A stretch of DNA of 13,296 bases. It comes from Pseudomonadota bacterium. GTDB taxonomy: Bacteria; Pseudomonadota; Alphaproteobacteria; UBA9655. This document shows positions 6,565-13,296 of this stretch, piece by piece (the stretch's first letter is position 1; every line of letters starts with the position of its first letter). A model generated the notes under the pieces. The model did no database searches. It was not told the origin of the DNA and saw only the letters and a program-made list of their open reading frames with translations. Where the stretch lies: NCBI GenBank assembly GCA_021809225.1, contig JAKBAL010000013.1, positions 1 to 13,296 of the forward strand, in the 5' to 3' direction. A program made the translations under genes and the position numbers.

Positions 6565-7095
6565 TTGAAAGTAAAAGCTCTTTCATCTTTTCTTCTCTCT
6601 CTGCTTTTGGGGGAATGTGTATTCGGTGATAAGATTTTCCCTCCTGACCTTACAGATTATGACGGAGGTATTCATTATAAGGGATGGACAAGAGTAACGA
6701 ATAAGGATGCGGAGATACCATCGGGCATGGTTTGGCTTCCTTTGCGGGCGTATATACTCAAAGAAGCCATTCATCATCCTGAGACGCTTATCCAATTTGT
6801 TTTTATATCTCAAGATGTAGATCCAGCAACAAGTAAAAAACGCAAGATCACAATGGCGAGGGGAGACGTAACGGCAGAGAAGATAGAGGCCGGTCATGTA
6901 AAGTTTAAGGGAGAAGGAACGAACCCTAAAATATCTCATTACTTTGTGCATAGAGAGCAAGCTACAAGTGCTGGAAGAGCAGGTACAATTGATGGGATGA
7001 AATATGACTTTTGGGATGAGAAGAAAGAATCTTTTCCGCTGAATACTCCGCTGAATACTTTTCCTGAGGACGCGACTATTTTAATTGACGAATAA
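6565..7095 (+). CDS. Small secreted protein of unknown function (TTG start)
   Basis: I do not recognise this family. The frame also contains an ATG at 6529, but that has no ribosome site. The TTG at 6565 is preceded by AAGGA at seven bases and opens straight into a signal peptide: two lysines, then a hydrophobic stretch (ALSSFLLSLLLG), then a likely cleavage site at VFG|DK. That start gives 176 residues, exported to the periplasm or beyond. It is not a lipoprotein, because the only nearby Cys lacks a lipobox. The mature part is soluble and rich in charged residues, with no transmembrane segments and no cysteines. Features include DYDGGIHYKGWTRV and IPSGMVWLPLRAY near the N-terminus and an in-frame PLNTPLNT duplication near the C-terminus. 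The gene converges on the FtsB-like gene with 16 bases between the stops. Confidence 0.7.
   Translation: MKVKALSSFLLSLLLGECVFGDKIFPPDLTDYDGGIHYKGWTRVTNKDAEIPSGMVWLPLRAYILKEAIHHPETLIQFVFISQDVDPATSKKRKITMARGDVTAEKIEAGHVKFKGEGTNPKISHYFVHREQATSAGRAGTIDGMKYDFWDEKKESFPLNTPLNTFPEDATILIDE
7036..7059. repeat. In-frame 12-base tandem duplication in the secreted-protein gene
   Basis: CCGCTGAATACT occurs twice with no mismatch and no gap, encoding PLNT twice. Exact identity at the DNA level suggests a recent slippage event. Confidence 0.85.
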
Positions 7096-7111
7096 TTAAC
7101 TCCGTTTATTC

Positions 7112-7438
7112 TTATTCTTCTTTACCTAGCCTTAAGATGATAACCTCATCAGGATGCGTGTACCCCAACTGAAGACGAACTTGTTGATCCAGAAGATCCC
7201 GGTTAATATTTTCGGGACGTAAATCACGGACTTTTTCTTCAAGGAATTGACGCTCTTGAATAATTTCTTTCAATTGATTTTCAACATGAAGAAGGCGTTC
7301 TTGGAGTTGCAGCCATGCAAGCATCCCTCGATCTCCCTGAATGGAGTGATAAATGAAATACCCCATAACTGCTAAACCTACAGAAGGGGCAAGCGCTTTT
7401 TGACTCAGTCTCTGAAAATTTCGTATATTAAAATGCAT
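7112..7438 (-). CDS. FtsB/DivIC-like septum formation initiator protein
   Basis: The 108-residue bitopic membrane protein has a basic N-terminus, one membrane segment (about residues 17-33) and then a coiled coil (about 42-73, heptads such as LLHVENQLKEIIQERQFLEE). The motif QGDRGMLAW right after the membrane segment and the end LLDQQVRLQLGYTHPDEVII are typical of alphaproteobacterial septum formation initiators. In E. coli, FtsB joins FtsL and FtsQ in the divisome. The gene is the last of the minus-strand run, 68 bases after upp. In many alphaproteobacteria this gene sits near eno and the pyruvate dehydrogenase genes, so the location differs. No ribosome site is clear before the ATG. Family assignment is good; the specific ftsB name is inferred. 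Confidence 0.85.
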   Translation of the reverse strand: MHFNIRNFQRLSQKALAPSVGLAVMGYFIYHSIQGDRGMLAWLQLQERLLHVENQLKEIIQERQFLEEKVRDLRPENINRDLLDQQVRLQLGYTHPDEVIILRLGKEE

Positions 7439-7506
7439 AATGGGAATCTAGCGGACTTTTTAAAGCATTAAAACAAAATATTATTTCTTATGAAGAAAAA
7501 GATCTT

Positions 7507-8154
7507 CTAATGTGTTCCGAAAAGACGATCGCCTGCATCTCCCAGGCCAGGAATGATATAAGCTTTTTCATTAAGTCTTTCATCTAGTGCAGCTGTGTAG
7601 ATTGGAATGTGGGAATATTTTTCATTGAAGACTTGTATTCCTTCAGGAGCAGCCACTAAAGCCATGAATTTTATGTTTGAGGCTTGAGCTCCGTGTTTAA
7701 TCAGTATGTCAATAGCTGCGACTGCTGAATTCCCTGTAGCCAACATAGGGTCAACGACAAAAAAAATACGTCCATTTGCACTCGGAAGCTTAACTAAGTA
7801 TTCAACAGGTCTTTTGGTTATAGGGTCCCTATACATACCGATGTGTCCTTCATCAGCTTCTGGAATGAGCTCTAAAAGTCCATCAGCCATTCCAAGTCCA
7901 GCCCTTAAGATTGGTACAATTGCAGGGTTTGGACCGGCAATGACAGGGGAATTCATGGTCATAAGGGGGGTTGAAATGATTTCGTTAGTCAAAGGAAAAT
8001 CACGCGTAATTTCATATCCCATCAGAAGAGAGATTTCACGCAAGAGCTGCCGAAATGCATGTTTAGGTGTTTTCACCTTTCGCATTTGGGTTAGTTTATG
8101 TTGAATCAAAGGATGATTGATAATATGCAGATTGGGAAATTTTGAGTGAATCAT
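7507..8154 (-). CDS. upp: Uracil phosphoribosyltransferase
   Basis: Upp makes UMP from uracil and PRPP, the pyrimidine salvage step, in the cytosol. The 215-residue length fits. Key motifs are PILRAGLGM (Arg84), MYRDP, the PRPP-binding loop [12 protein letters not shown] (residues 133-144) and the uracil-binding end [13 protein letters not shown]. It follows rocD by 56 bases with no hairpin terminator between them, so it may share that transcript. The ribosome site is weak (AGG about eleven bases upstream). No unusual residues are seen. Confidence 0.97.
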   Translation of the reverse strand: MIHSKFPNLHIINHPLIQHKLTQMRKVKTPKHAFRQLLREISLLMGYEITRDFPLTNEIISTPLMTMNSPVIAGPNPAIVPILRAGLGMADGLLELIPEADEGHIGMYRDPITKRPVEYLVKLPSANGRIFFVVDPMLATGNSAVAAIDILIKHGAQASNIKFMALVAAPEGIQVFNEKYSHIPIYTAALDERLNEKAYIIPGLGDAGDRLFGTH

Positions 8155-8210
8155 GTTCGTACTTTACCTAAATTACTAGCCCTTATAATTACGTGATCTT
8201 GCCTTTGCCA

Positions 8211-9443
8211 TCAAGTTAAATTCGGCTTGCTTTCTTGCTTTTCAATTTCTTTAAGAACAACTTCGAACACATCAAGCGCAAAATCAATCTCTTCTCGGGT
8301 AATAATGAGAGGAGGAGCAAATCGTATAACCGTTTCATGCGTGTCCTTAGACAGAACGCCCCTTAAACACATTTTTTCACAAACCTTCCGCGCACTAACA
8401 AGATGTTTATGAAGATCAACGCCTATCCACAGACCCATCCCTCTCACCTCTTTAATGAGAGGAGATCTGATATTTTTGAGACGCTCTAACATATAAGTAC
8501 CCAATTCAGCCGCACGCTTATCAAGACGCTCTTCTTCCAACAAAGCAAGGGCTTCACGCGCCACAGCACAGGCTAAAGGGTTGCCCCCAAAGGTAGATCC
8601 ATGGCTTCCTGGCGTCATTACGGAGAGGATATCATGCCGGCTTAAAAACAGAGAGATTGGTAAAAGCCCACCTCCCAGTGCTTTGCCAAGAATCAATCCA
8701 TCAGGTTGAATATCTTCATGTTGAAAAGCAAATAGCTTACCTGTTCGGCCTAACCCAGATTGAACTTCATCGAGGAGCAGCAACACATTTTTGGTCGTAC
8801 AAAGACGTCGTACTTCCTTAAGATATCCTTTAGAGGGGAGAATAATCCCAGCTTCTCCCTGAATGGGTTCTATTAACACAGCACATGTATTTTGTGTAAT
8901 GGCCTCCTCTAGCGCTTTTGTTTCTCCAAAGGGAATAGCCTTAAAGCCGGGTGTCAGAGGACCAAAACCTTTTTGGTAAAGTGATTCAGTTGAAAAACTT
9001 ATAATGGTTGTGGTTCTTCCATGGAAGTTATTATTTGCCACAATAATTTCGGCTTTGTTTTCAGGGATTCCTTTGATTTCATACCCCCATCTGCGAGCTA
9101 CTTTAATCGCTGTTTCAACGGCTTCTGCCCCTGTATTCATAGGAATTCCCATATTAAATCCTGAGAGAGCACAAGCTTTTTCTAAGAAAGGAGCCAATTG
9201 ATCTGAATAAAAAGCACGAGAGGGTACCGCAACTTTTTGAGCTTGTTCAATCAAGGCCTTTAAAAGTCTAGGATGTCCATGACCAAAACTAATAGCAGAA
9301 TAGGCTGTCATCATATCAAGATATTTTTTCCCTTCAATATCCCAAAGCCACACTCCTTTTCCTTTACATAAAACTACAGAAAGGGGCTCATAAGTATGAG
9401 CACAAACAGCAGCTTCTCGTTTAATAAGATCTTGAGTATTCAT
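8211..9443 (-). CDS. rocD: Ornithine aminotransferase
   Basis: This class III PLP aminotransferase moves the delta-amino group of ornithine to 2-oxoglutarate, giving glutamate-5-semialdehyde and glutamate. The 410-residue protein is full length. Visible elements are YSAISFGHGHP near the N-terminus, the phosphate-binding TGAEAVE (104-110), the PLP-stacking NNFHGR (Phe140, His141), LLLLDEVQSGLGRTG with Asp225, the Schiff-base Lys254 in ILGKALGGG, and HGSTFGGNP. The sequence fits RocD better than acetylornithine aminotransferase (YSAISFGHGHP and ALGGGLLPIS), and the overlapping arginase gene supports ornithine as substrate. Its ATG overlaps the arginase stop (ATGA), which points to translational coupling. 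The next enzyme, for glutamate semialdehyde, is not in the window. Confidence 0.94.
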   Translation of the reverse strand: MNTQDLIKREAAVCAHTYEPLSVVLCKGKGVWLWDIEGKKYLDMMTAYSAISFGHGHPRLLKALIEQAQKVAVPSRAFYSDQLAPFLEKACALSGFNMGIPMNTGAEAVETAIKVARRWGYEIKGIPENKAEIIVANNNFHGRTTTIISFSTESLYQKGFGPLTPGFKAIPFGETKALEEAITQNTCAVLIEPIQGEAGIILPSKGYLKEVRRLCTTKNVLLLLDEVQSGLGRTGKLFAFQHEDIQPDGLILGKALGGGLLPISLFLSRHDILSVMTPGSHGSTFGGNPLACAVAREALALLEEERLDKRAAELGTYMLERLKNIRSPLIKEVRGMGLWIGVDLHKHLVSARKVCEKMCLRGVLSKDTHETVIRFAPPLIITREEIDFALDVFEVVLKEIEKQESKPNLT

Positions 9444-10342
9444 GCTTTTTCCTTATTTGTTAATAACAGATTTAAGAGTAAGTCTCTCATAAGAAAAAGG
9501 GTTTTCCTACCCTTATCCAGGTTAGGATTATACTCTACAATTTCAAGGGCTTTTAAAAGAGGATCATTGTGAGCCATTGAGAGAACAGGGAGGACTTCAC
9601 GTGCTTTCAAACCATGAGAAGCTGGAGTTCCTACACCTGGAGCATCTTCTGGATCAAACCCATCTAAGTCAATGGATAGTCCAAATCCCTTTGTTCCTTT
9701 CTTTACAAGTTGAAGGGCTTCTTGGAAAACAGCCTTAAAGCCTCTTTCTTCAACCTCTTTCATAAAATAAATGCGAACGCCCAAACGTTTCAAAAGAGTG
9801 GCTTCTCCTTCTTCATAACTGCGAACTCCGATAAGGCAGACGTGCTGAGGACTTAATACAGGTCCCTCTTCTAATAAATTGCACATTGCAGGTTCTCCAA
9901 AGCCTAGTAACATCGCTAGCGGCATCCCATGGTAGGCATGAGAGAAGGATGTCTCCATTGTATGAGCGTCCATATGAGCATCTATCCAAATTAGACCAAA
10001 CTTTTGTTTGGCCTTAAGATGATAAATAACTCCAGGCCACGTTCCCGCTGCAACTGTATGATCTCCTCCAATAATCACTGGAAATTGTTGATTTTGAAGA
10101 GCTGTTCCGATGGATGAGGAGATGCGGCGACACATGTCTTCAATATAAGGGAGGGTTAAGTCACCGGGGGGCAAACTCACTTCCTGTGCTGTTTTAAGGG
10201 GAAGAAGAGTTTCTTGCCAAATCCAAGGCAGGGAAAGTGAAGACAAAATACCCGATTCATAAAGTGACAAGGGTCCTTTTTCCGTTTCTCGAACTTGAGC
10301 CCCCCATCCTGAAGCAAATCCAATAAAAGCTGTTGTTTTCAT
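9440..10342 (-). CDS. rocF: Arginase
   Basis: Arginase hydrolyses arginine to ornithine and urea with a two-manganese centre. The 300-residue protein has all the ureohydrolase metal motifs: GGDHT (His95), WIDAHMDAHT (Asp121, His123, Asp125) and SIDLDGFDP (Asp225, Asp227), followed by APGVGTP and EIVEYNP near the C-terminus. The last two, together with the downstream ornithine aminotransferase, favour arginase over agmatinase or formiminoglutamase. AAAGGA seven bases before the ATG supports the start. It is the first gene of the minus-strand run and overlaps rocD by four bases. The long upstream spacer could hold its promoter and any arginine-responsive control, but I could not define them. 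No urease genes are in the window, so urea would be released. Confidence 0.94.
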   Translation of the reverse strand: MKTTAFIGFASGWGAQVRETEKGPLSLYESGILSSLSLPWIWQETLLPLKTAQEVSLPPGDLTLPYIEDMCRRISSSIGTALQNQQFPVIIGGDHTVAAGTWPGVIYHLKAKQKFGLIWIDAHMDAHTMETSFSHAYHGMPLAMLLGFGEPAMCNLLEEGPVLSPQHVCLIGVRSYEEGEATLLKRLGVRIYFMKEVEERGFKAVFQEALQLVKKGTKGFGLSIDLDGFDPEDAPGVGTPASHGLKAREVLPVLSMAHNDPLLKALEIVEYNPNLDKGRKTLFLMRDLLLNLLLTNKEKA

Positions 10343-10498
10343 AGAACATTCCTTTAATCAAAAAATTTTCCCTTGCCCAGTAAAAAGGAGGGGATATAAT
10401 TTAATATTCGCATAGAAAAACATAAAGGATTAATAATCTAGCGATACATGAAGTTTGTGGAGAAAAACCTACACGCTTGAAAAGTCATATAGGTTAAC

Positions 10499-10538
10499 CG
10501 ACCTTAGAAGCTACGAGGTCGCTTGTAGAGGAAACAAG
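10499..10538. repeat. Two adjacent small hairpins upstream of rocF
   Basis: CGACCT...AGGTCG (6-bp stem, 11-base loop, 10499-10521) is followed at once by CTTGT...ACAAG (5-bp stem, 7-base loop, 10522-10538). An alternative pairing CTAC/GTAG (10511-10514 with 10525-10528) would exclude both. They lie about 160 bases before the rocF start, so they could be part of its 5' leader. No T-run marks a terminator. Confidence 0.3.
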
Positions 10539-10609
10539 GGTTTTGAGTGAACTTGCTTAATGTCATTTTCCTACATTAAAAAGAAAATTTATAGATATCA
10601 AGGAAAAAA

Positions 10610-10801
10610 TTAAATGCTAAAAATGGCATTGAGCATTTTGAAGCCAAGAAAATACGGCACAACACTTCCAAACAAGAAGAGAAGTGAGAACCTATTCTCA
10701 TGTAGCATGTTTCGCGCGCCATTCAACACGTTTTTGCCTGTATTAACTGTGTCAATCATTAACAGGTCAAAACCATCCCTTAAACCCTGTTGGACAAAGG
10801 A
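10610..10801 (-). pseudogene. Possible gene remnant with a phosphoribosyltransferase-like motif
   Basis: This is a 63-codon open stretch between two stop codons on the minus strand, with no ribosome site before its internal ATG (10759). It encodes FDLLMIDTVNTGKNVLNGAR, which loosely resembles the PRPP loop of purine phosphoribosyltransferases (hydrophobic strand, two acids, then TG). The rest of a PRTase fold is not visible in the surrounding frames. It may be coincidence; it is recorded because the gap is otherwise unexplained. Confidence 0.15.
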
Positions 10802-10980
10802 TTATTCAGATCGGCCCCAAAACAGCTTCTTCAGGGTATTGCAAAACAGAAAATCTCTGGAAATTCTATCTATTATACAGAGAAAATAAATACTTATCAA
10901 AGAGTTGGCTAATGGAACACGCTATTTTGTTGAAACTAATTGTGATAGCTCGCAGATTTAATTGGGATTCACCTTAAAAA

Positions 10981-11760
10981 TTAAGCCGGTTTTACACCGA
11001 TGATACCCACTGTTTCTTTTCCATCAAAGCGGGCATCTTGGGGAATGTTGCTTTTAGAAAAAAGAGAGCATTTTTCAATACTAAATCCTGCTTTAAGAAG
11101 AGATCTTTTAAGCACCTTATCATCAAGAAAATGGATGGCGTCGGGCAAATGCTCTTGTCTCTTGCTCATGTAACGTTTGACATGATCAAGTTCACCTGGC
11201 CAATCATGGTTTTGCGCAATCCGTTCATGAACAATTGGAATGATTTTTTTAAACAATTCTTTGTATACGGTTTCAGCGATGATATAAACTCTTGCTCCAG
11301 GCTTTAGCCATTTAAATACTTTTGACAACCCCATATCAATTTCATCTCCCGTTAAAAAATTGAGAACGCGAGAAATCAAAACGGCTCCAAGACTATTTTC
11401 TTCAAAATTAGTTTCCTGAGGAAATCGTCCTAGATTGAGAGTGAGATGATTTTTCAGTGTGGTAGGAATATTTTGAACCAACAGATCTAAATGGGGTTTA
11501 TATATATCATTCGCAATGACATAAGCTCCCATTTTAAGAGAGTCTAACACAGTCACACCATAGGCAACACCAATATCAAGAACTGGGTCTTTAATGTGTG
11601 GAAGGGACTCAATATACGCTTTTAAATATTCATTCACGAAAGGACTGTATCTTTCATACATATACCCCATCCCATTAAGTGTTGGGACGAGGTTATAAAT
11701 TTTCCTTTCTCGCTCTTCTTCAGCATTTAATGATAGGTTCAACTTTAAAGTCAGCTCCAT
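10981..11760 (-). CDS. Class I SAM-dependent methyltransferase
   Basis: A TTG at 11769 would extend the frame by three codons, but GAAGG lies nine bases before the ATG at 11760 and directly abuts the TTG, so I choose the ATG (259 residues). The Rossmann-type SAM-binding motif I is PVLDIGVAYGVT (residues 59-70), followed by the acidic loop VIANDIYKPH (Asp85) and a motif IV-like SLGAVLISRVLNFL, then WLKPGARVYI. The C-terminal part carries HFLDDKVLKRSLLKAGFSIE, as seen in small-molecule methyltransferases. The protein is cytosolic, with no signal peptide. It follows the transporter gene by 76 bases on the same strand and may be cotranscribed. The substrate cannot be inferred. Confidence 0.85.
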   Translation of the reverse strand: MELTLKLNLSLNAEEERERKIYNLVPTLNGMGYMYERYSPFVNEYLKAYIESLPHIKDPVLDIGVAYGVTVLDSLKMGAYVIANDIYKPHLDLLVQNIPTTLKNHLTLNLGRFPQETNFEENSLGAVLISRVLNFLTGDEIDMGLSKVFKWLKPGARVYIIAETVYKELFKKIIPIVHERIAQNHDWPGELDHVKRYMSKRQEHLPDAIHFLDDKVLKRSLLKAGFSIEKCSLFSKSNIPQDARFDGKETVGIIGVKPA

Positions 11761-11836
11761 AACTACCAACCTTCACTTTCAAATTGTTTTTTTGAAAAAT
11801 TTCAATCTCTTTGCCACTATCTATCACATAAAAGAA

Positions 11837-13117
11837 TTAGGCAGCAAGTTTTTTAGATGCCTCTTCTAAGAATTCTACACCTTTATTTTCATCAACATTT
11901 ATGGAAATTACGGCCATCCAGCCACATAATCCTGCAAACATAAGATATAGCGCTGGGGCAAAAGTTAAACCATGGTTGACAAGCCAGGAAACAATCAAAG
12001 GAGCCGTTCCTCCAAAAACTGCCACTCCTAAAGAATAGCTAAAAGCAGAGCCACTGTAGCGTGCAGCTGGAGGGAACAATATAGGCAAGACCGAAGAACA
12101 CGTCGCTACATAGGGCATGCTTGTTAAGCAAATAAGTGTCTGACAAGCTAGGAAATGGGTAAAGCTCTGGGCCTCTTGCATTATGTGAAATATGGGGAAA
12201 GCTGCCAGAATCGTTGATACAGCGGACCAAGCCATAAGCTTTATTCGTCCAATTTTATCAGAAAAATAGCCTGCTATGGGGAGAACAATCACCCACAAAA
12301 CCATTAAAGATGTGCTGAGCATCATGATTTGTGACGTTGTGAGGCTAAATTTATCTTTATACTGTGGATTCATATAGATAACAGTTAAATAATAAGGAAT
12401 TGTCGTGTTCATCCCAATTCCTACCCCTGACAAAATGCCTTTAAAGTGGTCTTTAAACACTGAAAAAATAGGCACCTTTAAAATGGCTCCTTTTTTTTCT
12501 ATTTCTTGAAAAGCAGGAGTTTCTATGAGTTTACGACGGAGGAAGTAGACCAAAATACCAAAAGCCCCTCCTAAGAAAAATGGAACTCTCCAAGCCCATA
12601 GAGGCATTAAGCTCATTGTAAAAGTAGCTCCAACAAAAGTGCCAGCGAGAGCTCCAACAAACCCAATAGACGCAAGAAGACTCCCTGCAAATCCCGCCGC
12701 ATTCTTTTGCACATGTTCGCGAATGAAAATCGCAGCTCCCCCATACTCTCCTCCCAAAGACACACCTTGGAGGAGGCGGAAGACGATTAACAGGATAGGG
12801 GCAGCAATCCCAATCGTATCATATGAGGGAAGACACCCAATTCCAAAAGTTGGGACAGAAATAAGAAGGATTGAACTCAGGAACGCTACTTTCCTCCCAA
12901 ACCGGTCGCCCAAATGGCCAAAGAAAATACCCCCTAAAGGTCGCATAATAAAACCAGCGGCAAAAGCCCCAAAGCTAGAAATCAGGGATGCGGTTGGATC
13001 ATCAGAAGGAAAAAAAATAGGGGCTAGCATAAAAGCAAAATAGCCATAGAGGTAGCTATCAAAATATTCAATGATATGTCCAGCTGATATGGAAAAAATG
13101 ATAAAGTTTCTTTTCAT
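11837..13117 (-). CDS. MHS-family (ProP-like) MFS transporter
   Basis: This 426-residue inner-membrane protein should have twelve transmembrane helices. The MFS loop motif GHLGDRFGRK (67-76) and its second-half copy GYFSDKIGRIK are present. RLLQGVSLGGEYGGA (114-128) is the signature of the metabolite:H+ symporter family, which includes ProP (proline/betaine), ShiA, KgtP and citrate carriers. A WRVPFFLGGAFGILVYFLRRKLIETPAF segment, also typical of the family, ends the first half. ProP's C-terminal coiled coil is missing, so osmotic sensing as in ProP is unlikely. The substrate may be a carboxylate, betaine or amino acid; it cannot be decided here. AGGG seven bases before the ATG supports the start. 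A LysR-type gene diverges from it. Confidence 0.9.
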   Translation of the reverse strand: MKRNFIIFSISAGHIIEYFDSYLYGYFAFMLAPIFFPSDDPTASLISSFGAFAAGFIMRPLGGIFFGHLGDRFGRKVAFLSSILLISVPTFGIGCLPSYDTIGIAAPILLIVFRLLQGVSLGGEYGGAAIFIREHVQKNAAGFAGSLLASIGFVGALAGTFVGATFTMSLMPLWAWRVPFFLGGAFGILVYFLRRKLIETPAFQEIEKKGAILKVPIFSVFKDHFKGILSGVGIGMNTTIPYYLTVIYMNPQYKDKFSLTTSQIMMLSTSLMVLWVIVLPIAGYFSDKIGRIKLMAWSAVSTILAAFPIFHIMQEAQSFTHFLACQTLICLTSMPYVATCSSVLPILFPPAARYSGSAFSYSLGVAVFGGTAPLIVSWLVNHGLTFAPALYLMFAGLCGWMAVISINVDENKGVEFLEEASKKLAA

Positions 13118-13260
13118 ATTTACCCTGTGGATTCCTATAAAGCTTTATTTTATAATGAACATTATTTTTTTAAAAGTAGTTGCATTTTTTCTTAAGACAA
13201 TCAAGAATGAATTTATAGTATATATCAAATTTTAGTTTGTTTTTAGGGGAGGATGTTAGA

Positions 13261-13296
13261 ATGAATTGGGAAAGGCTTAAAGTTTTCCATCAAGTT
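13261..13296 (+). CDS. LysR-type transcriptional regulator, first 12 codons (cut by the window edge)
   Basis: Only MNWERLKVFHQV is visible. This fits the opening of the LysR-type N-terminal helix-turn-helix domain in alphaproteobacteria (M-D/N-W-x-x-L-x-x-F-x-x-V). A strong ribosome site, GGGGAGG, precedes the ATG at eight bases. The gene is divergent from the MHS transporter with a 143-base AT-rich spacer, the usual layout for a LysR regulator and its target. The spacer contains an ATTT-N12-AAAT imperfect palindrome at 13211-13230 that could be a binding site, but it is not distinctive. Confidence 0.65.
   Translation, partial: MNWERLKVFHQV

Larger units (their letters stand above)
10343..10980. 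other. 638-base gene-poor spacer upstream of rocF
   Basis: No convincing intact gene is present. A plus-strand open frame of 91 codons (10614-10889) lacks a ribosome site, has no recognisable motif and an unusual residue make-up, so I do not call it. All frames are otherwise interrupted every 20-65 codons. The spacer holds the rocF ribosome site, a pair of small hairpins at 10499-10538 and one minus-strand frame with a faint phosphoribosyltransferase-like motif (10610-10801). It looks like either decayed coding sequence or a long regulatory leader. Confidence 0.6.

Noticed and set aside
7706..8104. 132-codon plus-strand open frame opposite upp
   Set aside because: It is fully antisense to a clear uracil phosphoribosyltransferase gene with intact motifs, so it is a shadow frame.
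10614..10889. Plus-strand 91-codon open frame in the spacer upstream of rocF
   Set aside because: It has no ribosome site, no recognisable motif and an unusual residue make-up, and the opposite strand is equally open over part of it.
11780..11810. TTGAAA/TTTCAA palindrome between the transporter and methyltransferase genes as a terminator
   Set aside because: On the coding (minus) strand it is followed by A residues and not by T, so it does not fit an intrinsic terminator.
12639..13043. 134-codon plus-strand open frame opposite the MHS transporter
   Set aside because: It is antisense to conserved transporter motifs and rich in Pro, Arg and Lys as expected from a reversed membrane-protein gene.
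1..13296. CRISPR array, prophage, insertion sequence, restriction-modification or toxin-antitoxin system
   Set aside because: No spaced direct repeats, no transposase or integrase motifs and no paired small genes of those types were found on either strand.

Overview
The window reads as a stretch of chromosome from a low-GC alphaproteobacterium. Three things point there: the OmpA-type lipoprotein with its alphaproteobacterial N-terminal module, a short FtsB-like septum protein with the QGDRG motif, and a LysR-type start (MNWERLKVFHQV) at the right edge. AT-rich spacers and scattered biosynthesis genes would suit a host-associated lineage such as Holosporales/Paracaedibacteraceae, but that placement is inference. 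I see no phage genes, insertion sequences, CRISPR arrays, toxin-antitoxin modules or recognisable defence genes. Most of the window is housekeeping metabolism.

Layout, left to right. (1) 2-403: 3' end of an alpha/beta hydrolase gene (+). (2) 533-1369: an OmpA-like outer-membrane lipoprotein (-), ending at a strong intrinsic terminator (446-470). (3) 1650-4501: a tightly packed minus-strand cluster dapD-dapE-accD. It combines two steps of lysine/diaminopimelate synthesis with the beta subunit of acetyl-CoA carboxyltransferase, and a candidate terminator follows it. (4) 4692-5174: a MarR/OhrR-like regulator without the peroxide-sensing cysteine. (5) 5464-5550: tRNA-Leu(CAA) with its own near-consensus promoter. 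(6) 5826-7095: two plus-strand genes, an HD-domain 5'-nucleotidase-like protein and a small secreted protein of unknown function that probably starts at TTG. (7) 7112-10342: a minus-strand run rocF-rocD-upp-ftsB-like. Arginase and ornithine aminotransferase overlap by four bases and form an arginine to ornithine to glutamate-semialdehyde route. (8) 10343-10980: a 638-base stretch with no convincing gene. (9) 10981-13117: a SAM-dependent methyltransferase and a ProP-like MHS-family transporter (-). (10) 13261 to the edge: the first 12 codons of a probable LysR-type regulator, divergent from the transporter.

How the genes fit together: dapD and dapE supply diaminopimelate for peptidoglycan and lysine, which the OmpA-like lipoprotein would bind. 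accD feeds fatty-acid synthesis. rocF/rocD would let the cell use arginine as a nitrogen and carbon source. upp and the HD phosphatase act in nucleotide salvage and turnover. The most useful second looks are the unusual accD placement, the rocF-rocD overlap, the cysteine-less OhrR-like regulator, the secreted unknown protein, and the gene-poor gap upstream of rocF.
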